From: Helichrysum umbraculigerum
Taxonomy: Eukaryota; Streptophyta; Magnoliopsida; Asterales; Asteraceae
Assembly: GCA_949592205.1 (NCBI GenBank)
Contig: CATIUR010000012.1
Coordinates: forward strand, 3,186,501 to 3,250,500
Direction of reading: 5' to 3'
Length of the DNA: 64,000 nucleotides
Under the pieces are notes generated by a model, which did not search any database, was not told the origin of the DNA, and saw only the letters and a program-made list of their open reading frames with translations. Numbering within the stretch: the first letter of the stretch is position 1; the number at the start of each line of letters is the position of its first letter. This document shows positions 47,193 through 57,953 of this stretch, one piece after another. The translations under genes and the position numbers were made by a program.

Positions 47193-48134
47193 GAAATGGC
47201 AGACGACATCGCCAACATGACTCTCGAGGAATATTCGAGCAGAAGGCGTAGCGACCTTGGCCCAGGAGTAGTGAGGCCCGCGATTGAAGAAAACGTTGAG
47301 TTCGAGATAAAGGGACAATTCCTAAAGGAGCTTAGGGAAAACCCGTTTCGAGGAGAGGAGAATGACGATGCTAACGAGCACGTGGAGAGAATCGTCGAGA
47401 TCGCCGATATGTTCAACATCCCTAACATTACATGCGATCAAGTCATGCTCCGAGTGTTCCCAAAAACACTCAAGGGAGCCGCAAAAAGATGGATTACTAA
47501 TGAACCAGCTGGATCCATCACCACGTGGGAAGATCTCCGCACAAAGTTTCTAAAGATGTACAGCCCGCCATCCAAAACGTCGAAGATGATCAACGAGATT
47601 CGAAACTTCAAGCAAGACTTTGACGAGTCACTGCACCAAGCGTGGGAAAGGTACCAGGACTTGATGCATAAATGTCCACAGCACGACCTAAACGACCAGC
47701 AAATTATAATGGTATTCTACAGGGGAGTGGCTCGTGCTACAAGACAGCAATTAGATGCTCAAGGGCCTATCCCGAAGAAGATTCCTAGGGATGCCTTAGC
47801 AGCTATTCGCGACCAAGCAAAGCATTCTCGGTTATGGGATGATGATACCTCTAGGAGAAAGAGGACAATTAGCGATGATGATGGACTCGCCGTCATAACT
47901 GCCAAGCTGGACAGCTTGGGAAGAGACATAAAAAAAGTGACCGAGACTGTCCATGCAATCCAAGTAGGGTGTGACAACTGTGGAGGAACGCATTTAGTCA
48001 AGGATTGTTCCAAAATGAATTCTGGAGAAGTGAGAGAGGAAGTTAAATGTGTGGAAACTCACAGAACCTACTGCCAAGGCAGTAGGGAATTTTTCCTAGG
48101 ACCATACAAGGAAGGAGGTCGCCAGTTCAGCTAG
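47193..48134 (+). pseudogene. Family B Gag
   Basis: The frame is open from 47058, but 'MADDIANMTLEEYS' at about 47196 looks like the natural start. The retrotransposon-Gag core is typical: 'NVEFEIKGQFLKELRENPF', 'RVFPKTLKGAAKRWI', 'TTWEDLRTKFLKMYSPPSKT', 'SLHQAWERYQDLMHKCPQHD' and 'GLAVITAKLDSLGRDIKK'. A zinc-knuckle-like 'CDNCGGTHLVKDC' follows (Cys-X2-Cys-X3-His-X4-Cys). The frame stops at 48134 and the polyprotein continues in another register at about 48208, so there is a frame break after the knuckle. Family known from Athila/Tat-like Gypsy elements of Asteraceae. Confidence 0.88.
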
Positions 48135-48207
48135 GCTCAGCCAGAGTTTTTCACTAAGGTACAACCCTCGGCAACCTTCCCTAACAAGAAATCCAATTTG
48201 GAAGTTT

Positions 48208-49464
48208 TTGACCGCTAACGAGAAATTTATTGCTAGGTCTGGACAGCGGATGGACACCATTGAAGCATTAGTTCGGATTCAAGGAGCGGCGATCAAGCAA
48301 ATTGAGGGAACCATTTCTAGCATAGCTAAAGTTCTCCAAGAGAGACCCCCGGGAACTTTACCAGGATGCACCGAAACCAACCCACGAGATCATGCAAAGG
48401 TAGTGACTACCAGAAGTGGAAAGGTTCATGAAAACCTTAAGTTTCAAAAGAATCATGTGTCGAAGCTTTTTCCTGAAAAGGAGAAGGAAGCTGAGGTTGC
48501 CAAAAATTCAAGGGTGGACACAAAAGCTGATCAAATTGCTAAGGATAAACAATATGCGAAGGATCATGTATCACCCCCACCTTACCCAGCAGCTTTGAGG
48601 AGAGGAAAATATGAAGCTCATTATCATCAATTTCTAGAGAATCTGAAGCAGCTTCATATCAACATTCCGTTTGTAGAAGCCATTGCCCAAATGCCTAAGT
48701 ATGTGAAATACTTGAAGGAGCTCTTGACTAATAAGAGCAAGTTGTCAGAAGCAACCACAGTAATGATGAATGAGCGATGTTCAGCCGTGATGCAAAACAA
48801 GTTGCCACCAAAAATGAAGGATCCAGGGAGTATCACTATACCCTGTCAAATTGGTAATTTGGACATTGCGAATGCACTAGCAGATCTTGGGGCTAGCATA
48901 TCTATTATGCCTTATACTATGTACGCTAGACTTGGGCTAGGAGAACCTAAATCCATCCGAATGTGCATCGAGTTGGCTGATCACTCTGTTCAATACCCCA
49001 GAGGGATGGTTAAGAACGTTTTAGTTAAGGTTGATAATTTTGTGTTTCCCTGTGACTTTGTGATTCTTGACATGGTAGAGGATCCTAAGGTGCCTATTAT
49101 TCTAGGTAGACCCTTCCTAGCCACTTCCAGAGCGTTGATCGATGTTTTTGATAGGAAAATAACCATGAGGTTGGGGGATGAGAAGGTTGTATTCAATGTG
49201 AATGAATCTATTCAATATCTTTCAGTGGATGAGACTTGTTACTTTGCTAGCATGAGAGAATTATCTGAGGATGACGAGAGTTTGCAAAGTTTGAAGGATG
49301 ACGTAGATTTAGACCCAATGATTCTTGAAGGATGGACGGGAAACCTCGAGGAAATCCGTGACATCGAAGAATTCGATAAATTGCTCGAGGAGATAGAGAC
49401 AACTTGCGATGAGGAGTTAGAGAACGAGGGCATCAAGCTAAAGGAGAGTAAAGGGTCAATCTAG
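48208..49464 (+). pseudogene. Family B protease region
   Basis: Continues the polyprotein in a different frame. The first 150 residues are the linker ('TTRSGK', then a Lys/Glu-rich part and 'KQLHINIPFVEAIAQMPKYV'). The aspartic protease follows: 'ALADLGASISIMPYTMY' with the Asp of the DLGAS active-site loop, 'DFVILDM' and 'VPIILGRPFLATSRALIDV'. A C-terminal acidic stretch leads to a TAG at 49462-49464. After that stop the same frame goes on into the segment before RT. The protease itself looks intact. Confidence 0.88.
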
Positions 49465-49485
49465 ACAAATGGAATCTCGATCAAA

Positions 49486-49878
49486 ATGGAGACGCGAATT
49501 ACTATGCATGGTGTCCAATGTTCGAGAGCCGAGGTGTCGGTGGTTAAATCCTCTTTTGAAGAGCCACCCAAGTTAGAATTGAAAGAGCTGCCGACTCACC
49601 TTGAATATGCAAATTTACAGGGGGATTCTGACCTGCCAGTAATCATTTTAGCACATCTTTCAACTCATGGAAGAAAAAGATTTTTCTTGGCTTTGCGACA
49701 TTACTTTTGGAAAGACCCATTTTTGTTTAGGAAGTGTGCTAGTGATGCTGTGAGAAGGTGTGTTCATGGAAAAGAATGCGCAAGAATTCTAAGTCATTGT
49801 CACAATGGTCCTACTAGAGGGCATAACTTCTTCATACAAACTACGATTGGGGTGATTCAACTTGGAGAATTTAGCTAA
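49486..49878 (+). pseudogene. Family B pol remnant with RT/RNase H deletion junction
   Basis: The first half, 'SSFEEPPKLELKELPTHLEY' and 'GDSDLPVIILAHLS', is the conserved block just before RT. From about 49670 the text changes abruptly to 'KRFFLALRHYFWKDPFLF' and 'RRCVHGKECARILSHCHNGP', the zinc-binding start of integrase. RT and RNase H, normally over 2 kb, are therefore missing between 'LAHLS' and the integrase N-terminus, with the frame kept. It then runs into the inverted segment. Confidence 0.82.
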
Positions 49879-49925
49879 CAGAGAGGGCTACAACTTTCGT
49901 TTTTACCATTTTTTCTGAAAATGCA

Positions 49926-50875
49926 TCCATACGCCGTATGGAATTCCATCCGGCGTATGGATTGAAAATTGGCTAAAAACAAGGTATCGCGGGCTGGACT
50001 TTATGGGCTTTTACATCCATACGCCGTATGGAATTCCATACGCCGTATGGATTGAAAAGCCCATGGATCCAACCCGCGTACTCTGGCGGCCCGGCTCACC
50101 ACATCCATACGCCGTATGGATTTCCATACGCCGTATGGATGAAATTTTTCAACTTTTTAGCCAGTCGACTTCAGCTCTTCAATCTTCAACCATTTTAGTT
50201 TATTTTCTTCAATACTAGCACGTTTTCCGCTTCTTTTCTGATTCAAGCTCCAAATAACTCCTAAATGCATATAAACGAAATGAGTATCAAATTCAAATAA
50301 AATGCATAAGAAATGTATTGAATAAAGGGGTAATTAGTACTATAAAATAGCACATTTTGGCGTTCATCAAACATCCCCCACTTGAATCCTACTTGTCCTC
50401 AAGTAGACTTTCGATTCAAAAACTTCAAAACTTTAAATAGGAACGGCAATCAAAAGTGCAAAAGGACTTACATACTACACAGCACTCGACAGACCAAATT
50501 CCTATCTTAAAATCGATTCTACCTTAAAGCTTAGCAATCAAGAAACTCTCTAAGGGAAACAACTTCTAATACATTATTATTATGCATAACAGATAAATCA
50601 CCCAGATTACCGATATTGTTATCCACTTAAACAATCTAAATTTCAGAAATTGAGCTCAACTGTTATTATTCTAGTAGGCCTTACCCTTAATTCCCAATAG
50701 CAAAATACTCTCATACAAATAACGTGTCACAATTCTCCAAATAATGAACATCCAAATAAATCAATCATTTTTCAAACCAAGACATTGGTGACAGGTCTGT
50801 ACCTCAGTACAACAGAGCGACATAACTTGATTTTGGTTTTTCAATTCATGAGTCCTTTGTACTCTCTTTTTTGAA
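49926..50875 (-). mobile_element. Inverted fragment of family B inside family B
   Basis: On the minus strand this reads the family's 3' untranslated end, polypurine tract, LTR start (at 50369) and the first ~440 bp of LTR. It pairs with 52428-53290 in inverted orientation. It has three palindrome pairs (49926, 49943; 50017, 50036; 50104, 50123) instead of the two pairs of the flanking LTRs. Confidence 0.82.
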
Positions 50876-51063
50876 ATCACAAGAGGTACTACCTATAACA
50901 TAGGGGGTACGTTTTAGTTCCACACGAACGTTCAAGATGAACTAAATAACTAAACCAAACAATATAAAACAAGATAAGAGGAACAGATAAACAATTGGAG
51001 ATAGACATGTAGTTGTTTAGAGTCTTCACCTCAGATTCATATTATCCGGTTCATGTGTTTTGA

Positions 51064-51594
51064 TTGTCTGATTGTGATTTCTTTTATATTAACTTAGATA
51101 CTAATAAGGGACCTAATTACACATCACGAAAGATGTTGAAGGCAAAGGCACTACCTATAAAAGATGCATGGGTTGTGGTGAAGTTCCTTAAGCATTTGTT
51201 TTCACGATTTGGAACGCCAAAGGTTTTGATCAGTGACAGTGAAACACATTTTACGAATGCACAATTGAAGAAAGTGTTAGGGATGAATGCTTATGTTAAC
51301 GCTCGACTATATATGGAGCGCACCAAGAAATGGCATGATTCACGCTTTAAATCAAATTGTTTATTTGAAAAAGGTGATAAGATTCTCCTATACAGTTCTC
51401 GTATGCATTTGCTTCCTGGTAAGTTGAAGACACGCTGGACAGGACCTTTTGTGGTAGAGAAAGTTTATCCTTTTGGTGCTGTTGATCTGCAAGGTCATTC
51501 TGGAAAAACTTTCAAGGTTAATGGAAGTCGTCTGAAGAAATACTATGGTGATCCAAGGGATTCCAAGCGTGATTTGGAGATGAATTTGAATTAA
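51064..51594 (+). pseudogene. Family B integrase remnant
   Basis: Contains the middle of the catalytic core ('ALPIKDAWVVVKFLKHLF', 'FGTPKVLISDSETHFTNAQL'), where the expected DRGTHF reads DSETHF; the Asp is kept. It then jumps to the C-terminal part ('FEKGDKILLYSSRMHLLPGK', 'LKTRWTGPFVVEKVYPFGAV'). The first catalytic Asp segment and the Glu segment are absent, so it is non-functional. The stop at 51592 is followed after about 40 bases by the conserved hairpin. Confidence 0.85.
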
Positions 51595-51635
51595 GTTATG
51601 AAGAGAGAGGTCGAGCTTACCGACGTTATAAACAA

Positions 51636-51658
51636 AAGCGCTTTTGGGAGACAACCCG
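51636..51658 (+). other. Conserved AAGCGCTT + GGG/CCC hairpin, family B
   Basis: AAAGCGCTTT then GGG-AGACAA-CCC, matching the family A element in sequence and position. Confidence 0.75.
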
Positions 51659-51661
51659 TCA

Positions 51662-52918
51662 TTTTATTATTTTGTTATTTTGTTATTTTGTTTTATTGTT
51701 TTTGGTTTGTAGGTTGAACTTTGTGGGTGTGTTCCCTGGAAACCCTCACGAGACTATAACTCGTCCACTCAGGATGCTGAGAGGTTTAAAGGCTTGTTGC
51801 ATACGCTAAATGTAACCGTGATGCCTACGGAAGTGTGCTGTTGTATTTTATTTCAGATCGAATTCCTTCAAGGATTAATCTTCCAAATCAGGGGAATATT
51901 TCTGTTCACTTCTTTTCTATTCCCTATCTTATTGTTTTCGTTTGCAATGAGGGCATTGCATATATTTAAGTGGGGGATGGGGGAAAAGAAGTCTGTTTGT
52001 CCTTAAGATATGAATGGTAAATATTGGAATTTTGTTAAAGGGCATTCTACATGTTAGTCATTTTTTAGCCCAAATTTTTGTTTTAAAATTGTTTTCTGCG
52101 TAAAGGTTAGCGAATCTTGTAACATATTTTGGGAGTTCAATGGATGAAATGAATTTAATGTTTATATATTAGATAGTTCATCATGTGATGTATCGATTGG
52201 CAATCTATATGACGGTTGTTGAGCTATTAAGAAATGTAATGTATATTAAGTAGGGATTTATCTTAAGAGGATCTTTAGCAAGGTATGACCTTAGTCTTAA
52301 TTCTTATATGATAGCGTGTTATAATCCATAATTTTGGGATCCTAATTATCTTCATTTGGGAATATACTGGGTGTTGACTCCTCTGTTGTACGAAAGTACA
52401 GACCTGGTTTTCGTCAGTATATTTGATATAAAAAAAAAGAGAGTACAAAGGACTCATGAATTGAAAAACCAAAACCAAGTTATGTCGCTCTGTTGTACTG
52501 AGGTACATACCTGTCACCAATGTCTTGGTTTGAAAAATGATTGATTTATTTGGATGTTCATTATTTGGAGAATTGTGACACGTTATTTGTATGAGAGTAT
52601 TTTGCTATTGGGAATTAAGGGTAAGGCCTACTAGAATAATAATAGTTGAGCTCAATTTCTGAAATTTAGATTGTTTAAGTGGATAACAATATCGGTAATC
52701 TGGGTGATTTATCTGTTATGCATAATAATAATGTATTAGAAGTTGTTTCCCTTAGAGAGTTTCTTGATTGCTAAGCTTTAAGGTAGAATCGATTTTAAGA
52801 TAGGAATTTGGTCTGTCGAGTGCTGTGTAGTATGTAAGTCCTTTTCACTTTTGATTGCCGTTCATATTTAAAGTTTTGAAGTTTTTAAATCGAAAGTCTA
52901 CTTGAGGACAAGTAGGAT
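51662..52918 (+). mobile_element. Family B untranslated 3' interior
   Basis: No convincing frame. From 52428 on it is the plus-strand arm of the inverted repeat with 50370-50875. It ends in 'cttgaggacaagtaggattc' before the polypurine tract. Confidence 0.65.
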
Positions 52919-52934
52919 TCAAGTGGGAGATGTT
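52919..52934 (+). other. Polypurine tract of family B
   Basis: AAGTGGGAGATGTT directly before the 3' LTR. An inverted copy lies at 50370-50385. Confidence 0.75.
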
Positions 52935-54423
52935 TGATGAACGCCAAAATGTGCTATTTTATAGTACTAATTACCCCTTTATTCAATACATTTCTTATGC
53001 ATTTTAATTGAATTTGATACTCATTTCGTTCATATTTGCATTTAGGAGTTATTTGGAGCTTGAATCAGAAAAGAAGCGGAAAACGTGCTAGTATTGAAGA
53101 AAATAAACTAAAATGGTTGAAGATTGAAGAGCTGAAGTCGACTGGCTAAAAAGTTGAAAAATTTCATCCATACGGCGTATGGAAATCCATACGGCGTATG
53201 GATGTGGTGAACCGGGCCGCCAGAGTACGCGGGTTGGATTCATGGTCTTTTCAATCCATACGGCGTATGGTTGTCCATACGGCGTATGGATTGCCTTGGC
53301 AGAAACCCTAAATATTTCATTTTGCTCTCATTTTTGGGGTATCACCCATATTTTCTTCCAGCCGTTTTCTCTCAACAAAAACCCTATTTTCCAGAGCATT
53401 TTGGAAGGAAAAAGCAAGAAGGATTGAAGGTTATCAATTGCTAATTCATGTTCTTCGGCTTTTCGGTTTGAATTCGTATTTAGATTCCATTTGATTATGA
53501 TTTCAATTACAAATTCATTTCTGATTTTCTGTTATAATATGAGTGGCTAAGTTTTTAATACAATTGTTTAGATGATAATACTCAGATGATGATTTGATTA
53601 TTGAATTGCGGATTTATATTGGATTTTATGAATGTTTATATGTTTACTTGATGATCCGTGTTTAATTATTGATTATTAATGATAACCTAGCGTGATGATC
53701 TATTGATTTATGATTGAGTTCTTTATTGATTGATCATTATTGATGATTGTTGATTTTAATTAATGATTATCACTAAATAGATTGAGTTTGATAGGCTAGG
53801 GTGAATCATGATTAATAATTGGTAATGAACGTGATAGCTATTAATTAGTTATAAACTTTGTTGATTCAAGTTGCAAAACTAAATCATATAAACGGTGTAG
53901 TTTTAATTCATAATACAATTTGGTGGATAACGTTAAATTGAACTGTTAATGGGTTGAAAACAACTTTATATCTTTCTTGATTGTGTTTAATCAATTAATC
54001 TTGTAAGGATAATTGATACATTTGTTATGTCACAATAAAATCTATATATTCGCAATTCAATAAAATGATAATCAGATTTTGAGGAAAATAATCTAAACAA
54101 TTGTGTTTCTTTTATTATTTGAATTAAATAATTTTTTTTAAGTAATTCTTTTATCATTTCTTTATTTTCTCATTAAGTTTTATTTAATAAACCATTTTTC
54201 ATAATTGTTTGCCAATTGTTCGATCGGAACTAAAACGTCACTATTATTTACTGCTTTCATTATTTGTATCAATTTCCAATTTATTTGATTAAACATCTGT
54301 TCCCTGTGTTCGACTCGGACTTATCATACTATACTATTATATGACCAGGTATTCTTGCCTGAGTTGTGTATAGTTAGTAAGGTAATTTTCATTTTAAAAT
54401 AAAGCTCTGTTTACACAGCATCA
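52935..54423 (+). mobile_element. Family B 3' LTR
   Basis: 1489 bp, same length as the 5' LTR and nearly identical; followed by the ATGAA duplication. Confidence 0.94.
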
Positions 54424-54428
54424 ATGAA

Positions 54429-54825
54429 CTGTTCAGATGGTCCAGCTATTATCTCACTATAAATAGATTTTGACTACTATAAAAAGCCCAAATCTTGTAC
54501 ACCACAGTTAGGCACTCATTTATACAAAACAATATGAGTAATTACACAGAACTGAACCTCAATGCCGCCCATTTGACCTCGTAAAAGGAGAAGGCTATAA
54601 CCATGTCGAGCATCTTTTACTGATTTTCAGCGCTATCCAATTTAACCAAGGATTTAGATTGTGACGACTCGCTTTCTTCTGTAACATCTTTTCCATCTTG
54701 TTTCTGCAAGAAAACAATTGCAGCTGAACTTAGGATGGTTTAACAGAGACACAGAGTACACATAGAAAGAGAAAAAGAATAGCCTTTGCCAATCTAGAAA
54801 ATCAGAGATCGGACTTGACTACTCC
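54429..54825 (-). other. Host-like stretch between two element insertions
   Basis: Not similar to any repeat in the window. On the minus strand it reads as intron end, short exon with stop codon, and a possible 3' UTR with TATAAATG-type A/T signals near 54520-54535. Confidence 0.4.
54617..54703 (-). CDS. Possible last exon of a host gene
   Basis: The minus strand has a pyrimidine-rich tract ending TTTTCTTGCAG, a good splice acceptor (AG at 54704-54705), then 28 codons in phase 0 and TAA (54617-54619). The peptide, beginning 'KQDGKDVTEESESSQSKS', is hydrophilic, acidic and Ser-rich, as many eukaryotic C-termini are. I do not recognise it. Family B lies about 190 bp downstream of the stop and a Tekay-type LTR lies about 125 bp into the putative intron. 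Phase and identity are unproven, and it could be a chance frame of 87 bases. Confidence 0.35.
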   Translation of the reverse strand, partial: KQDGKDVTEESESSQSKSLVKLDSAENQ

Positions 54826-56277
54826 CTTACTGTGACACCCGGTCAAAAAGGGGCAAAATTTCGCGCCTAATTTAAACCTCAATCATTCGTACTTGGTACG
54901 TATTAATACGAAAGTATTCAGATATTATATATATAATTATATATATAATACAAAATGATTATTTAATAATCACATGTAAATGAATCTGAAAGAACGCATA
55001 ATTTCAAATACGGACGTTGGTGCAAAACTTTATAAAAAATGAATTATTGTTAAAAACAATAATTATTTATTAGGATAATAATAGAAACGTATTTCGTTCC
55101 ATTTTAAATGTGTTCTATTTGATTGAGACCACGCGAAAACAAGTCATATTTTATAACTCGGATAAACTATTTTTATAAAATACTTCGACTTAAAAATGTT
55201 TCGAAAATACATTTATAAACTTCTTGGGATTGAATACAAAACGTATCGTACGCGAATTAAACAATACAAACCGTACCCGACACCGTACCCGACAGCTAAA
55301 ATAATAAAAATTATATTTTTATTATTTCAAATAAAGTATTTGGAGAAATACTTCAAAATAAATTTAAAAGTATTAAATGTAAATTTACACATAATTGAAC
55401 CCGTACACGAAATTAACGGGCTAAATACCTACACTATTACTACACCAAAAATATCTCTAGACAAAAATGGTACTCGGCCATACTCTCAGTTGAAAATGTG
55501 AGCCCTTATCATTTTATATACATACGTACTCCCTCCATTTTTCACACACACACATACAACTACCAAAACTCAATTATTTGTCTCTCTCTATGCGTTGATC
55601 GAACCAGAAGCAGAGCAGAAGTAACAACAACAAAATTATCATCATAAAACAATAACAATAACATCATCATTTTCATTTTCACTTGATCGTCATCGTCATC
55701 GTCATCCGCTCAGCTTCATCATCATCTCTGTATCATCATCATCACCAATGTGAGGAATTTTTCTTCTTTTCTCTTCAAATTTCTTACATAAATTGTTGTT
55801 ATATTTTGAAATTACTAGATAATTATGAAAGATTTTGTAACAAAAACCTTATAAAAATGATAAGTTGGTGATGATGATCTTGGACCAAAAACACACACAC
55901 GGGTGTAATAATTTAGCAAAACATACAAGTATGATAAATGCGTAAAACACTTTTGATAGCTTGATTAATGTTAGTCAACAACATCTGTAAATTTTGGACT
56001 CAAAATGTAGTAAAAACTTGAAGATACGATCATACCCTATAACAAAAACTGGGCACAGAGCAAGAACAAACGACACCCGAACGGCTATGAAATGTGAACC
56101 GATCGGGTGGGGAATCCCAGCCGATCGGCTAGACAGTGATAGCCGAACGGCTAGACATGTGAAAGCCGTATGGCTAAAATTGTTCACCCGAATGGGTGGC
56201 TTAGGTACTTATATAGTTAGTGTTATTAATTATAGTTAGTGTTATTAATTATATATTATTATTATAATTAATATTAA

Positions 56278-56281
<4 letters not shown>

Positions 56282-56318
<37 letters not shown>
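56282..56318. repeat. (ATT)n microsatellite in the Tekay-type LTR
   Basis: About 12 trinucleotide units. Confidence 0.95.
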
Positions 56319-56471
56319 GATTTTATATATATATATAAAAATACATAACGACAAATATTACGGATATATAAATATACAAATACGGATAAATAAAATCCAA
56401 ACTTATGTATTTATACATATACTACGTACAAAAATGTATATGTACATATATTTTTACGACGACTTTATTTA

Positions 56472-56481
<10 letters not shown>

Positions 56482-56542
<61 letters not shown>
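56482..56542. repeat. (TA)n microsatellite in the Tekay-type LTR
   Basis: About 30 TA units after a short (TG)n. Confidence 0.97.
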
Positions 56543-56545
<3 letters not shown>

Positions 56546-57817
56546 GTATATGTAAATATGTATACATAGATATACATACGAGTAACAAATGATTTTCGGA
56601 ACATCATCACCAACGAATAATACACATTCTTAAAATCAAACAATCTTTCAAAATAATCAAATCATTAACATAATTTCAAGTACTTATGTTAATATATCTC
56701 TTGCGTTAGGATGCTAGAGTTTACTGTTTCGGAGAACCTTCTCACTTGATTTCTGCTTTACATTGCTCGGTGACTCAGGTGAGTCTTACAGCCCCATTTT
56801 ATTGTTTTACTATTTTAAACTCGAGGTGAGATGCAACACTTAAATGTTTTCGTGATCACAAGTATTCGGTTAGTCAAATTGATTGTTAATTTAAATATTA
56901 ATTGATTATTTGAATCGGTTATTTATTTCGGATAATTAATTTGGTATTTAAATTCGGTTATCATATTCGGTCATTATATTCGGTTATCTAAATTCAGTAA
57001 ATACATGAGTTGTTTTAATTCGGGAAAAGTCTTCATCAAACACGGTTGGTTAACTGCGAAGGCGCGAGTACTAAAGAATAGATCAATTATGGGAGTGACG
57101 TCCCCGTCCGGGTTGCTAGCTACAACCATGTCAAACGGGCACTTTAGTATTTGTCAGAAAAGTGTTTCGGATGAGACACCTCCGGGAGGCAATCATCGGG
57201 TTAGGCTTTGAACCGTGGACTCATGCGATGTCGGTTATGTCGGTATGTCGGTTATGTCATGTCGGATTAACTTATGCCATATCGGTGTAAGTCATGTTCG
57301 GATAATGGATAAATATTGAACCATGATATATTGGATCATGGCTTGTCGGATCATGTCAGGTTAAGGCATGTTTTAAATATCGGAAACCTTAATTGGTTTG
57401 ATTATTAATTCGGATTATAAAATCGTCTGTTAACCTTGTGTATCACATCATGCTTTACTTTAAACATGTGAGATTCACCATCTTTTTAGCTGACCCTTTT
57501 AGTGTTGTATTCTCAGGTGATCAGCTACAGTAGGGTGGCCCGCAATATATGCTAGCTAGTACGAGTCGCATGAATCTTAATACTTATGAAGATTTTCTAG
57601 CATTATCTTTTGATTAATCGGTTGTGTATTAAAATCTTCAGGATCATTATGCGAACTCATAAATGTTGTAAACTTATGACCTAAACTATGTAACTACTTT
57701 TGTATTTATGTATAAACGTCTCATGTAGAGTCGTTTGCTTGTATCTTTGAGCTTTGATTATTGATTATTCGTACCCAAATGATCGCTTCCGCCAATCATG
57801 AAATCGGGGGTGTGACA

Positions 57818-57868
57818 GATTGGTATCAGAGCCTAAGGTTATAGTGAACTAGGTTGCATTTAGTGGGC
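57818..57868 (+). mobile_element. PBS and leader stub of the plus-strand Tekay-type element
   Basis: TGGTATCAGAGC at 57821-57832, then leader sequence matching (inverted) 329-362 up to 'tagtgggc', where another LTR begins. The rest of this element must lie beyond the nested insertion, outside the window. Confidence 0.85.
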
Positions 57869-57953
57869 TGTAACACCCCCAAATTAACGATTTGCGGAAG
57901 CATACATTGGGTGTTACTAATCAATATACAAAGCACAAGATTAACAGTAAACG
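57869..57953 (-). mobile_element. End fragment of another Gypsy LTR
   Basis: 85 bases beginning TGTAACACCCCCAAATTAACG, similar but not identical to the next LTR's end at 57954. It is the outermost 85 bp of an LTR that was itself interrupted at 57954. Confidence 0.65.

Larger units (their letters stand above)
45455..54423 (+). mobile_element. Complete family B Athila/Tat-like element, RT-deleted
   Basis: 8969 bp with two 1489-bp LTRs differing at few positions, TSD ATGAA, a tRNA-Asp-type PBS, Gag, protease, remnants of integrase, the AAGCGCTT hairpin and a polypurine tract. RT and RNase H are deleted and an inverted piece of the same family sits inside. The element cannot move by itself. Confidence 0.93.
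54831..57817 (+). mobile_element. 5' LTR (2.99 kb) of a plus-strand Tekay-type element
   Basis: TGTGACACCCGGTC at the start and GGGGGTGTGACA at the end, followed by a tRNA-Met PBS. A TATA-like 'ttttatatacata' is at 55511-55523, with CA-rich sequence after it. The inverted repeats AGCCGATCGGCT (56119), AGCCG-AA-CGGCT (56141), AGCC-GTAT-GGCT (56164) and CACCC-GAAT-GGGTG (56184) cluster about 600 bp further on. The possible duplication CTTAC at 54826-54830 cannot be checked because the 3' end is not in view. Confidence 0.85.
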
